DNA of 64,000 bases. Source: Cyclobacterium sp. 1_MG-2023. Lineage in GTDB: Bacteria > Bacteroidota > Bacteroidia > Cytophagales > Cyclobacteriaceae. Made by a program: the position numbers and the translations under genes. Positions within the stretch are counted from its first letter, which is position 1; each line of letters begins with the position of its first letter. Below the pieces are notes generated by a model. That model saw nothing but the letters and a program-made list of their open reading frames with translations, did not search any database and was not told the DNA's origin. This document shows positions 27,453-36,167 of this stretch, piece after piece. The stretch covers positions 186,001 to 250,000 of the forward strand of contig NZ_JAUOPC010000005.1 in assembly GCF_030546805.1 (NCBI RefSeq), written 5' to 3'.

Positions 27453-27694
27453 AAATATCCAAATAATTTACTGTCAAACCTAGGCCAAGTAAATAAAGGA
27501 GAATTTAATCTGCATTATGTAATAGGATTCGTAATAGCAGCGAAGTGATTGCTTTTGAAGTGATTCCATCAGGTAATAGAAGGTTTATTGCATATTTCGG
27601 TTTAAAAATTGACTTGACCAATAAAATGCAATACGGCATGTTCTGCCCAAAAAAAAAATGCCTGACTTTAAGCCAGGCATTTCCAATACAATAA
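27453..27694 (+). pseudogene. Possible decayed coding remnant on the plus strand
   Basis: Two neighbouring frames give protein-like sequence: the first has NNLLSNLGQVNKGEFNLHYV up to 27545, the second (from 27533) has SSEVIAFEVIPSGNRRFIAY and continues with GLKIDLTNKMQYGMF before reaching the pafA terminator. One shift near 27533 would join them. It lacks a start and is too short to assign. It may be a relic of an older gene at this spot, or chance. Confidence 0.3.
27657..27681 (-). terminator. pafA terminator
   Basis: AATGCCTG pairs with CAGGCATT around a 9-nt loop, followed on the minus strand by a run of about ten T. It lies 28 bp after the pafA stop. Confidence 0.92.
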
Positions 27695-27708
27695 ACTAAT
27701 TATAAGAA

Positions 27709-29349
27709 TTATTTTGCATCAACAATTTCAAGGATAGGTTGACCAGTAGCTCCGTTTGGAAGCCTGGTTTTTAACATCATGGATAAAGTTGGGGCAATAT
27801 CTGTAATGGTCGCATACCTGCTACTGCTACCCGGTTTTACACCCCAACCATAAAATACAATTGGTACATTGGTATCATAGGTAAAACCTGTGCCATGTGT
27901 AGTACCCTTTCCTGCATTGGCAAGCCAAGCAGGTTCCATAACCACCATCACATCCCCGGAGGCCTTGTGATTGTAACCCATTTGCAATAAATGTTTCAAG
28001 CCGGTGGTAAATTCTTGGTTGCGCATCGTTTCGCCGGTATAAGTCTCCTTAATCCCATCAAAGGTCAGCAAGTAATTTGCAATCTCAGACTGAACCTCAG
28101 CCAGCGAAAGCCCTTTTTCTGCAATCAACTCTCTGTTAAGGAATATTTGCTGATTGGAGAAATTGGAAATCCAGTCTCCTTCTCCATATTTTTCTTTGAT
28201 AAAGTTATCCAAACCGGTAGTCAAAGCTTTGGTATCCAAGCTTCCTGCTGTTATGCGCTCACTTTTCATATAGTTAACCACATCTGCAACCCCGTGATCA
28301 GCAGTAAGGAAAACCAAGTATTGGCCTTTACCTATTTCTTTGTCCAAATAATCAAAAAATTTGGCTAGGTCTCTGTCTAGACGCAGGTAATTGTCTTCCA
28401 CCTCTATGGCTTGAGGACCAAATCTATGGCCAATATAATCCGGAGTAGAAAAGCTTACAGCCAAAAAGTCAGTTTCACCTCGCTGCCCCAATTCTTCGCC
28501 TTGAATGGCTGCCATGGCCATGTCTACAGTGAAAGTATTGCCATAAGGGGTAGAACTGATCATACCCAAGCCCCCATTGTCCTTCTGCAATTTTTTCAAA
28601 TCATATGGAAATGTAGGTCTGGCTTTTCCCTTAAAAGGTGATTCAAATTCATTGTCATCTGACGCCCCCTGGATATAGGTTTCTATTGGAAAAAGCGTTT
28701 CCCAGGTCTGGTCAAGGTATTTTGCAGCCAACTTTCGCTCATTAAAACTTTTTACCCATGCAGGCAATTCCTCATAGTAATAATCTGAGGTCATAAAATT
28801 ACCGGTACCGCCATCAAACCAATAGGCATCCCCTAAATGCCCTGCAGGCAAGGCTGCTCCTCGGTCCTTAATGGCTACGCCTACGACCTTGGATCTTTTA
28901 CCTGTGGCAAACCTCAACTCATCTGTAATGGTAGTTGTGAGTAAGTTTCTGGGAGATATTTCCCCCTTACTTGCACTTCCTCCAACAGCTGAAACAGTAC
29001 TATCTTCGGCACAATAAATATCATCATCCATCGCACGTATGTACCAGTTATTGCCAATGATACCGTGAGTAGCAGGAGTAGTACCAGTATATACGGAAGC
29101 GTGGCCCGGACCGGTATAGGTAGGGATATAATTGTAATGACCGTTCTGCATCATGAAACCATCATGCATCAATCGCTTTAATCCTCCTTCAACATATCGG
29201 TCGTGGAACCTGTAAAAATATTCCTGTCGCATTTGATCCACAACAATTCCTACCACTAACTTAGGTCGCTCTACTTCCCTAGCGGAATATTCTTGAGCAA
29301 AACTGAATTGGGAAAACAATAAGCATCCCAAGATTATCAATCTTTTCAT
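27709..29349 (-). CDS. pafA: Alkaline phosphatase PafA
   Basis: 546 residues, the length of the well-known flavobacterial PafA. A signal peptide (MKRLIILGCLLFSQFSFAQ) sends it to the periplasm. The nucleophile Thr79 sits in YTGPGHASVYTG, with Asn100 in GIIGNNWY and the monoesterase-specific Lys and Arg in AIKDRGA (about 161 and 163). Zinc ligands are in VVDQMR, STPDYIGHRFGP, TADHGVADV and THGTGFTYD. It releases phosphate from phosphomonoesters and in Bacteroidota is often active even when phosphate is plentiful. Monocistronic. Confidence 0.95.
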   Translation of the reverse strand: MKRLIILGCLLFSQFSFAQEYSAREVERPKLVVGIVVDQMRQEYFYRFHDRYVEGGLKRLMHDGFMMQNGHYNYIPTYTGPGHASVYTGTTPATHGIIGNNWYIRAMDDDIYCAEDSTVSAVGGSASKGEISPRNLLTTTITDELRFATGKRSKVVGVAIKDRGAALPAGHLGDAYWFDGGTGNFMTSDYYYEELPAWVKSFNERKLAAKYLDQTWETLFPIETYIQGASDDNEFESPFKGKARPTFPYDLKKLQKDNGGLGMISSTPYGNTFTVDMAMAAIQGEELGQRGETDFLAVSFSTPDYIGHRFGPQAIEVEDNYLRLDRDLAKFFDYLDKEIGKGQYLVFLTADHGVADVVNYMKSERITAGSLDTKALTTGLDNFIKEKYGEGDWISNFSNQQIFLNRELIAEKGLSLAEVQSEIANYLLTFDGIKETYTGETMRNQEFTTGLKHLLQMGYNHKASGDVMVVMEPAWLANAGKGTTHGTGFTYDTNVPIVFYGWGVKPGSSSRYATITDIAPTLSMMLKTRLPNGATGQPILEIVDAK

Positions 29350-29471
29350 ATGGTCTATAATTTAAAATTTCGCGTGTAAATATACCTTTTCATAAACCCA
29401 AAGTGAGGAATATGCATCACAAATGCGTAAAATTGGGATAAACGGAAAATAAAAGTTTTAAACCTTAACAA

Positions 29472-30116
29472 TTAGTCTTTGTTCTTCAAATCTCCATTTT
29501 TGATGGATTTGATAAACTGTGCCCAAGCAAATGGATTAAGCAAAGGTAAGGGTCTAGGTCCGTAGCGATCCATTGTTTGTTGCGTTTGCTGGTTGGTAAA
29601 TTGTCTGAAATTCTCATTGCCCGAGGCAGGCATTTCAGCTGCCCAACGCAAGAGCAATTGAGGACTAAGATTCCCTCTATTTAAAGGAGGTTCAGCATCT
29701 ACATTTACAGCTAAAATTGCATTTTTAAACTCTTCTTCCGTAGGGTAAGGCATCACCTGAACTTCCTCAAGGGCAATTTCATCTTGCACCATGGTAAGTA
29801 TATAACTCACCTCGTCCTTTTCAATGTCTTCGGGTATGGTTACTGTTTGTCTTTTTAAGCCAATATAAGAAAAGACAATGCTATCTCCGGCAAGCACCGG
29901 CATTGAAAAATAGCCGAACCTATTACTACTTGTCCCTCTACCTTTTTTTGGCACATAGATATTTACGCCGGGAATGGCAGTCGTACTGTCTGCATTCAGA
30001 ATGATTCCTGAAAACTGAATTATTTTTTTATCATTGGTTTCCTGAGAAAAGACATCTCTTGAATTTCCCAAAAGCCCCAATAAAACAACAAATGATAGGA
30101 TTAGTCTTTGTCTCAC
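29472..30116 (-). CDS. CarboxypepD_reg-like domain protein, secreted
   Basis: 214 residues from a GTG start; no ATG is available at the signal peptide (RLILSFVVLLGLLG, ending near VFSQE). Residues 35-115 form a carboxypeptidase-regulatory-like beta sandwich, as seen at the N-terminus of SusC-type receptors: FSGIILNADSTTAIPGVNIY, a GTSSNRFGYFSMP turn and DSIVFSYIGLKRQ. The C-terminal part is Gln- and Pro-rich (FTNQQTQQTMDRYGPRPLP) with no known fold. Probably an envelope protein; partner unknown. Confidence 0.85.
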   Translation of the reverse strand: MRQRLILSFVVLLGLLGNSRDVFSQETNDKKIIQFSGIILNADSTTAIPGVNIYVPKKGRGTSSNRFGYFSMPVLAGDSIVFSYIGLKRQTVTIPEDIEKDEVSYILTMVQDEIALEEVQVMPYPTEEEFKNAILAVNVDAEPPLNRGNLSPQLLLRWAAEMPASGNENFRQFTNQQTQQTMDRYGPRPLPLLNPFAWAQFIKSIKNGDLKNKD

Positions 30117-30212
30117 TTTTACAATTTTACTCGAGGTATATCCCCCGATATATTAACAAGAAATTTCTGACTATTTGTAATTAGCCCAATGAATTTACGA
30201 TATTAAGTGAAT

Positions 30213-30220
30213 TACCTTTG
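30213..30220 (+). promoter_or_regulatory. -7 promoter element for the ArsR-type gene
   Basis: TACCTTTG matches TAnnTTTG, 43 bp before the ATG. It overlaps the left arm of the inverted repeat at 30216-30238. Confidence 0.5.
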
Positions 30221-30238
30221 AATTCATTAACTTCAAAG
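30216..30238. promoter_or_regulatory. Inverted repeat overlapping the ArsR-gene promoter
   Basis: CTTTGAA and TTCAAAG, 9 bp apart. The left arm is part of the -7 element, so a dimer bound here would block transcription. This fits autoregulation by the ArsR-type protein encoded just downstream. Confidence 0.45.
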
Positions 30239-30263
30239 CGATTTATTTGTTAAAGTTAATTAA

Positions 30264-30647
30264 ATGCGGTTAAAAAACATAAGTTTAAACTATGGAATGC
30301 GGGTCTTTAAAGCCCTTTCCGAAGAAGCCCGGGTTAGAATACTCCACTTGCTCATGCAAAATGAAGAATTATGTATTTCAGATCTCGAGCATATTTTAGA
30401 ATTCACCCAAACCAAAACAAGCCGACATGTCACTTATTTGAAAAATGCAGGTTTGATTGGCAGTAGAAAAAAAGACCAATGGACATTTTATTATGTTTTG
30501 GATGAAGCTCATGAGATTCTAAACCAAATTTTAAAATTCATTAAAAAAGATCAAAACCTTCTACGTGACCAGGAGGTTTATGAGATATTGCATTCCAATA
30601 GGGAATTGGCCATCAATAAAATTGAAAACAACCCTTATAGAAAATAA
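30264..30647 (+). CDS. ArsR family transcriptional regulator
   Basis: 127 residues. A compact winged helix: FKALSEEARVRILHLLMQNE, then CISDLEHILEFTQTKTSRHV as the recognition region, and the wing LIGSRKKDQWTFYYV. The Cys in ELCISDL corresponds to the metal-box position of ArsR, but a full CxC site is absent, so the inducer may not be a metal. The C-terminal 35 residues form an added basic helix. Followed 6 bp downstream by the HAD gene, so the two are probably cotranscribed. Confidence 0.92.
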   Translation: MRLKNISLNYGMRVFKALSEEARVRILHLLMQNEELCISDLEHILEFTQTKTSRHVTYLKNAGLIGSRKKDQWTFYYVLDEAHEILNQILKFIKKDQNLLRDQEVYEILHSNRELAINKIENNPYRK

Positions 30648-30653
30648 CAATTA

Positions 30654-31349
30654 GTGAAAAAATACAGCCATCTACTATTTGACCTTGACCATACCTTATG
30701 GGATTATGACAGCAATGTCAGGGATTCCCTATTGGAGCTATTTGCCAATTATGAATTGGGAAAACTGGGCAATCCTAGCTTTGAATTGTTTTTTGAGGCC
30801 TTTCAACTAACCAATCACAATCTCTGGGAGCAATTTAACCGGGGTTTGGTAGACAAAGATCAACTTAGGGCCATGCGTTTTAAGCAGGTTTTCACCAGGG
30901 CCAAACTGCCGGTAACTAAAATCCCAAAAGGCTTAGAGGAAGAGTTTATTTTGCGAACATCCTCCAAACCAAAAGTAATGGATCAGGCTTTTGAAATCCT
31001 GGACTACCTGAAAACCAAATATCAATTGCATATCATTACCAACGGTTTTAATCTAAGTCAATACAATAAACTCAAATCTTCCAAATTGGATGCTTATTTT
31101 GACTTAGTTGTAACTTCTGAAAATTCTGGTTTTAGAAAGCCTGACAAAAGGATTTTTGAACATACTTTGATTCAATTAAAAGCCAATGCCCGGCAATGCC
31201 TGATGATTGGAGACAATCCTTTATCAGATATTCAAGGTGCACAAAATGCCAAAATCGATCAGGTTTATTACAATCCCCTAAATACAAAAATCACAATTCA
31301 GCCAACATTCACAATAAAGCACCTATCAGAGCTTGGAAATATTCTATAA
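30654..31349 (+). CDS. HAD superfamily hydrolase, YjjG-like nucleotidase
   Basis: 231 residues from a GTG start 6 bp after the ArsR-type gene. HAD motif I is FDLDHTLWDYDSN with the nucleophile Asp; motif II is the Thr in IITNGF; motif III the Lys in SGFRKPDKRIF; motif IV GDNPLSDIQGA. The WDYDSN extension and the helical cap resemble YjjG, which dephosphorylates noncanonical pyrimidine nucleotides. The substrate is inferred only. Confidence 0.9.
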   Translation: MKKYSHLLFDLDHTLWDYDSNVRDSLLELFANYELGKLGNPSFELFFEAFQLTNHNLWEQFNRGLVDKDQLRAMRFKQVFTRAKLPVTKIPKGLEEEFILRTSSKPKVMDQAFEILDYLKTKYQLHIITNGFNLSQYNKLKSSKLDAYFDLVVTSENSGFRKPDKRIFEHTLIQLKANARQCLMIGDNPLSDIQGAQNAKIDQVYYNPLNTKITIQPTFTIKHLSELGNIL

Positions 31350-31382
31350 GCACATCAATTCTTTAAAGCGAGTGATAATTTG

Positions 31383-31390
31383 TATATTTG
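31383..31390 (+). promoter_or_regulatory. -7 promoter element for pruA
   Basis: TATATTTG matches TAnnTTTG, 106 bp before the pruA ATG, which leaves a leader of about 100 nt. Confidence 0.45.
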
Positions 31391-31496
31391 ATTTATAACC
31401 ACATTATTAATCAACTTCTGTGTGAGGGAAAAAAGTCGAATGACAAAGAATCAAAGGATTGTTCTCTCATAACCGGAGTAAAAATACCATACAACT

Positions 31497-33137
31497 ATGC
31501 TTAAAGGCTTTTTTAATGTTCCGGAACCAAAAAATGAACCCGTAAAAAATTATGCACCCGGATCTGAAGAGAGGGCATCTTTACAAAATGCCCTAAAAAC
31601 AGCGAGAAACCAAGAGGTGGACATACCGATGTATATCGGTAGTGAAGAAGTGAAAACCGGAAACACCACCGCCATATACCCTCCACATGACAGAGCCCAT
31701 AAAATCGGTCAATTTCATTCGGGAGATAAAGAGCATGTTACTCAAGCCATCAATGCAGCCCTAGGCGCCAAGTCGGCTTGGGAAAACATGCAATGGGAAC
31801 AAAGGGCAGCCATATTTCTAAAGATTGCTGATTTACTGGCCGGTCCATACCGTGATAAAATCAATGCAGCCACCATGCTTGGCCAATCAAAAAATGCCTT
31901 TCAGGCCGAAATAGATGCGGCCTGTGAATTGATAGATTTTCTTAGGTTCAATGTCAAATTCATGACAGAAATCTATGCCCAGCAACCTCCAATTAGTGGG
32001 GATGGTGTTTGGAATAGGCTGGAGCAAAGACCTTTGGAAGGATTTGTTTTTGCGATTACTCCTTTCAATTTTACGGCCATTGCTGGTAATTTACCCACAG
32101 CTCCGGCCATGATGGGAAATACCGTGATTTGGAAACCCGCCGAAACTCAGATTTACTCTGCCAGGGTTTTGATGGAGGTATTTAAGGAGGCAGGCCTTCC
32201 CGATGGTGTAATCAACCTGATCTATGTAAATGGTCCTGATGCAGGGGATGTTGTTTTCTCTCACCCTGATTTTGCCGGGCTACATTTCACCGGATCTACA
32301 GGAGTGTTCCAATCCCTCTGGAAAATAATTGGAAATAACATATCTAAATACAAAACCTATCCCAGGATTGTCGGAGAAACAGGCGGCAAAGACTTTGTAA
32401 TCGCCCATAAATCCGCTAATCCAAAAACTGTAGCTACAGCCTTGAGTCGTGGAGCTTTTGAGTTTCAGGGACAGAAATGTAGTGCTGCATCAAGAGCCTA
32501 TATTCCTTCTAACCTTTGGGAGCCTGTCAAAGAGCACCTATTGGCTGACCTTGCTTCCATGAAAATGGGAGGAACAGAAGATTTTGGTAATTTCATCAAT
32601 GCTGTAATCGATGAAAAAGCGTTTGATAAAATAAGTGCTTATATAGAAGATGCCAAAACAGCAGCAAATGTAGAAATACTTGCCGGAGGTAATTGTGACA
32701 AAACCAAAGGATTCTATATTGAGCCTACGGTAATTTTGGTGCAAGACCCCCTGTATAAAACCATGGTGGAAGAAATTTTCGGACCTGTATTGACCCTATA
32801 TATCTATCAGGAAGATCATTTTGAAGAAGCACTGGAACTGGTAGATCAAAGTTCCCCATATGCCCTTACAGGAGCCATCTTTTCCAAAGACAGGTATGCC
32901 ATTGAATTGGCTACATCCAAACTCCGACATGCTGCAGGAAACTTTTACATCAATGACAAACCTACTGGAGCGGTAGTGGGGCAACAACCATTTGGTGGAT
33001 CCAGGGCTTCCGGAACCAATGACAAGGCAGGGTCAATGATCAATTTGCTTCGTTGGGTTTCTCCAAGAACAATCAAAGAAACCTTTGTAAGCGCCAGCGA
33101 CTATAGGTATCCATTCTTGGGCGCTGACAAGGAATAG
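31497..33137 (+). CDS. pruA: L-glutamate gamma-semialdehyde dehydrogenase
   Basis: 546 residues, the length of the stand-alone type PruA. Aldehyde dehydrogenase fold: FVFAITPFNFTAIAGNLPTA and FTGSTGVFQ (NAD loop), the catalytic Glu in RIVGETGGKDFV, and the catalytic Cys in FEFQGQKCSAASR. The motif FGGSRASGTNDKAG is typical of P5C dehydrogenases. It oxidises glutamate semialdehyde (from proline or ornithine) to glutamate. The proline dehydrogenase gene is not in the window. Confidence 0.96.
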   Translation: MLKGFFNVPEPKNEPVKNYAPGSEERASLQNALKTARNQEVDIPMYIGSEEVKTGNTTAIYPPHDRAHKIGQFHSGDKEHVTQAINAALGAKSAWENMQWEQRAAIFLKIADLLAGPYRDKINAATMLGQSKNAFQAEIDAACELIDFLRFNVKFMTEIYAQQPPISGDGVWNRLEQRPLEGFVFAITPFNFTAIAGNLPTAPAMMGNTVIWKPAETQIYSARVLMEVFKEAGLPDGVINLIYVNGPDAGDVVFSHPDFAGLHFTGSTGVFQSLWKIIGNNISKYKTYPRIVGETGGKDFVIAHKSANPKTVATALSRGAFEFQGQKCSAASRAYIPSNLWEPVKEHLLADLASMKMGGTEDFGNFINAVIDEKAFDKISAYIEDAKTAANVEILAGGNCDKTKGFYIEPTVILVQDPLYKTMVEEIFGPVLTLYIYQEDHFEEALELVDQSSPYALTGAIFSKDRYAIELATSKLRHAAGNFYINDKPTGAVVGQQPFGGSRASGTNDKAGSMINLLRWVSPRTIKETFVSASDYRYPFLGADKE

Positions 33138-33262
33138 TCTAGCGAAGCTCGTTTATTAAGTAGGACCACAGTTGCATTGGCTATTTTCTTTCAGGGTGCC
33201 TAGGCCTAATCTAAAATCCAATCAATGGTGAACTGATAATTTATTGGCTTAAACAATACCTA

Positions 33263-33300
33263 CAGAAAAGGCAATATTGCTGACAATATTGCCTTTTCTG
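33263..33300. terminator. Bidirectional terminator between pruA and the GH32 gene
   Basis: A perfect 17-bp stem (33263-33279 with 33284-33300) and a 4-nt loop, with AAAAGG/CCTTTT arms. It directly touches the stop codon of the convergent GH32 gene. Confidence 0.85.
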
Positions 33301-34812
33301 TTACCATATCTCTTTCAGGGAATAAAGTTTATTCTTTGTCTCGAAACCTTTCAGTTGAAGGTCAGTATAGGCTGCTGTAGGAAACACTAAGGCAGTCATA
33401 ACAAGTGCTCCGTCATTGACAAAAACTTCAATGGAAGCCCTATCCAAGTAGATGTCAATATCATTTACCTCTAAATCCTTCAATGGAGCTTCAATAATGG
33501 AAGCAAATTCTTCATTGAAGTCGGTCAAGCCTGACTTGGTTCTGTCAATGAATAATTTTCCTTCTTTTTTTCCTATAACCAGCATTTCCCCAGACCCATT
33601 TTTAAAGGTTGCCGAAAAATCACTTTCTTTTGGTTTAAGGGCTATTTCAAGCAATTCATGTTCAAGTGCTATATTCTCTCCTTCTAATGAAGCACTTTGA
33701 CCCCTCAATTGTTCTAACTCCTCCACCGGCTTGGATGCTATCCATAATTCATTCTTATTTTCATACAAAGACAAGGTTCTTGGAACGGTCATTGCCGAAC
33801 GCCAAACCTTGGTGGGCACTACCTGCGCATAATTCCAATTACTCATCCACCCAATAAATAGGGTACGTCCATCTGATGCGGGAATATTTGACCAGGTTAC
33901 TCCTGCATAATTGTCGGTACCATGATCGAGCCATTTGACTTCCTTCTGATTGGTGGTAAAAGTTTGCCCATCAAAATCACCGACAAAATACTGCGTTGCG
34001 GATCCTCCATTTGGTCCACCTGGATTAATGCTTACCAATAAAACCCACTTTCCTTTTCCATCTTGAGTTTTCAAAGGAAACAAATCAGGACATTCCCAAA
34101 CTCCTCCATACGCAGCCCATTCGGGATTAAAATCACTCATGTGGGACCATTCGATAAGGTTTGGTGAGGAATAAAAGCTTATTTTGTCCTTCACGGCCAG
34201 TGACATGATCCATTTTTCCTTTCCTTCGACTACGACCTTCCTCACCTTGGGATCCCTAAAATCTTTTATCCCCGGATTGGCAAGAACTGGGTTTGCTTTG
34301 TATTTTTCCCAAGACCTCCCATTGTCTAAACTGTAAGCTATACCTTGGGTCTGAAAATCAATCCTTCCGGCATCTCCTTTTATATTATCATGATAAGTGT
34401 AGATCGCAACTAACGGAGGGGCTTCTTGGGTACCAAGTCCGCTACTATTTTCACTATCCAAAACTGCAGAACCGGAAAAAATCCACCCAAGGCTGTCCGG
34501 CGCTATGGCAACAGGTAAGTTTTCCCATTCTACGAGGTTTTTAGAAACGGCATGTCCCCAATGCATGGGACCCCAGACATTGCTATCCGGATAATATTGG
34601 TAAAAAAGGTGGTATTCTCCTTTGTGAAAGACCATTCCATTGGGGTCATTCATCCAGTTGGCAGGTGGACTAAAGTGAAATTGTGGTCTATAAGCTTCCT
34701 TGTAGGTCCCCATTTGATCGGCCAAGTCATCCATTTTTTTCACTTGAGAAGTACAAGAAAAACCTATCAGTGAAATTAGAAAAAATACAAGTGCCTGTTT
34801 ACTAAGATTCAT
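33301..34812 (-). CDS. GH32 family beta-fructosidase lipoprotein
   Basis: 503 residues. A lipoprotein signal (lipobox IGFSC, Cys near 20) anchors it in the envelope. The five-bladed propeller motifs are all present: WMNDPNG with the nucleophile Asp, FSGSAV, FRDPKV (RDP transition-state Asp) and WECPDLF with the acid/base Glu. A C-terminal beta-sandwich follows (about residues 380-503). It removes fructose from levan, inulin or sucrose. There is no SusCD pair next to it, so it is not part of a local utilization locus. Confidence 0.94.
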   Translation of the reverse strand: MNLSKQALVFFLISLIGFSCTSQVKKMDDLADQMGTYKEAYRPQFHFSPPANWMNDPNGMVFHKGEYHLFYQYYPDSNVWGPMHWGHAVSKNLVEWENLPVAIAPDSLGWIFSGSAVLDSENSSGLGTQEAPPLVAIYTYHDNIKGDAGRIDFQTQGIAYSLDNGRSWEKYKANPVLANPGIKDFRDPKVRKVVVEGKEKWIMSLAVKDKISFYSSPNLIEWSHMSDFNPEWAAYGGVWECPDLFPLKTQDGKGKWVLLVSINPGGPNGGSATQYFVGDFDGQTFTTNQKEVKWLDHGTDNYAGVTWSNIPASDGRTLFIGWMSNWNYAQVVPTKVWRSAMTVPRTLSLYENKNELWIASKPVEELEQLRGQSASLEGENIALEHELLEIALKPKESDFSATFKNGSGEMLVIGKKEGKLFIDRTKSGLTDFNEEFASIIEAPLKDLEVNDIDIYLDRASIEVFVNDGALVMTALVFPTAAYTDLQLKGFETKNKLYSLKEIW

Positions 34813-34828
34813 AGAGATCTATTTTTAT

Positions 34829-36037
34829 TTATTCCATCTCATCTCTTTCTTTGACTCCATGCAAGACAATCCTAAAAGAAGTGCCTTTACCTAATTCAGA
34901 AGTGTTGACAAAGATACGCCCATTATGATAGCCTTCGATAATCCGTTTGGCCAAGGTCAAACCCAAGCCCCAACCTCTTTTTCTGGTAGTAAAACCGGGA
35001 TTAAAAACCTTGGTAAACATCTTCTTCTCTATACCTTTTCCGGTATCAGCTATATCAATAAACACAAATTGCTCACTTTCTTTGACGATATTAATGCGAA
35101 TTGCACCTTGACCTTTCATGGCGTCTACTGCATTTTTACAAATATTTTCTACCACCCATTCAAATAAGGACCTATTCATTTGGGCATAAATATTTTCTGC
35201 ATGAGAATTAAGCTCAATGCTGACTTTATTGGAAATTCTTGGTCTTAAATAATTGATAGCGTCCCCTACTACTTGGTATACGTTTTCGGGTTTTATAACT
35301 GGTGTACTTCCTATATTACTAAACCGCTCAGTTACCACGGTCAATTTATTAACATCTTTCTCAATTTCTAGGATCACTTCCTTGTTTTCATCAAATACAG
35401 GAGAATTTCGGAGGTAGTCTATCCAAGCCATGAGTGAGGCCAAAGGGGTGCCTAATTGATGAGCTGTTTCCTTGGTCAAACCTGCCCATAATCTATTCTG
35501 CTCAGCTACTTTACTTTGATTCAGGAATGCATACGCAAGAAGTCCAAACACCAAAATTACAGAGAGCTGTACATAGGGATAGTATTGCAATCTTGTGAGT
35601 AAGTCTGAATTCCTATAATAAATAAAAACATCATCTGAGAGACTGATCGGTTCATACAAGGCCTTCATGGATTCTAACTCACCTAATAAATAGTCCCTAA
35701 TTTCGTCTTCCGTGCTATTTGAAGGGAAATTGATGTTTTTATATTCCATTGGCTCTCCAGCGGCATTCACCGTAATTACCGGAATGGATTTATTTTCTTG
35801 AATAATTACCTGAAAAACAAAGGTCAGGTTGTCAGAATTTACGGAGGCATATTCCAATGCTTCTGCGTACAAGTCTACTTGGCGTTTTTCACGAATTTTA
35901 AGCTCTTCAACTAGGGTATTGGTATACCATATTGAACCCAAGCCTATAACAACGGAAAAAACAAATATGGCCCATTTTACTTTTTCCCTGTTCTGATAGA
36001 GGTCTAAGGAGGCAAGGTCTTGGAATTTTTTCTTCAT
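34829..36037 (-). CDS. Orphan membrane sensor histidine kinase
   Basis: 402 residues: transmembrane helix at about 21-40, a periplasmic domain of about 120 residues, a second helix near 160-175, a dimerisation/phosphoacceptor region with His in KETAHQLGTPLASL, and HATPase_c with ICKNAVDAMKG, DTGKGI and RGWGLGLTLAKR. The His is followed by Gln rather than the usual Glu/Asp, which matters for phosphatase activity in HisKA kinases. No response regulator lies next to it; the GH32 gene and an ABC transporter are its neighbours. Confidence 0.92.
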   Translation of the reverse strand: MKKKFQDLASLDLYQNREKVKWAIFVFSVVIGLGSIWYTNTLVEELKIREKRQVDLYAEALEYASVNSDNLTFVFQVIIQENKSIPVITVNAAGEPMEYKNINFPSNSTEDEIRDYLLGELESMKALYEPISLSDDVFIYYRNSDLLTRLQYYPYVQLSVILVFGLLAYAFLNQSKVAEQNRLWAGLTKETAHQLGTPLASLMAWIDYLRNSPVFDENKEVILEIEKDVNKLTVVTERFSNIGSTPVIKPENVYQVVGDAINYLRPRISNKVSIELNSHAENIYAQMNRSLFEWVVENICKNAVDAMKGQGAIRINIVKESEQFVFIDIADTGKGIEKKMFTKVFNPGFTTRKRGWGLGLTLAKRIIEGYHNGRIFVNTSELGKGTSFRIVLHGVKERDEME

Positions 36038-36167
36038 TGCAATTTGATGTTCCCGAACTTAAGTAAGTTCATAATGAGAAACAATATAAAGCGCGCATTA
36101 TTGCCTAGAAAGGCAGAAAATTCCACATTTCACCCAGCATTTTAGCAAACAAAGAATTGCTTTGACC

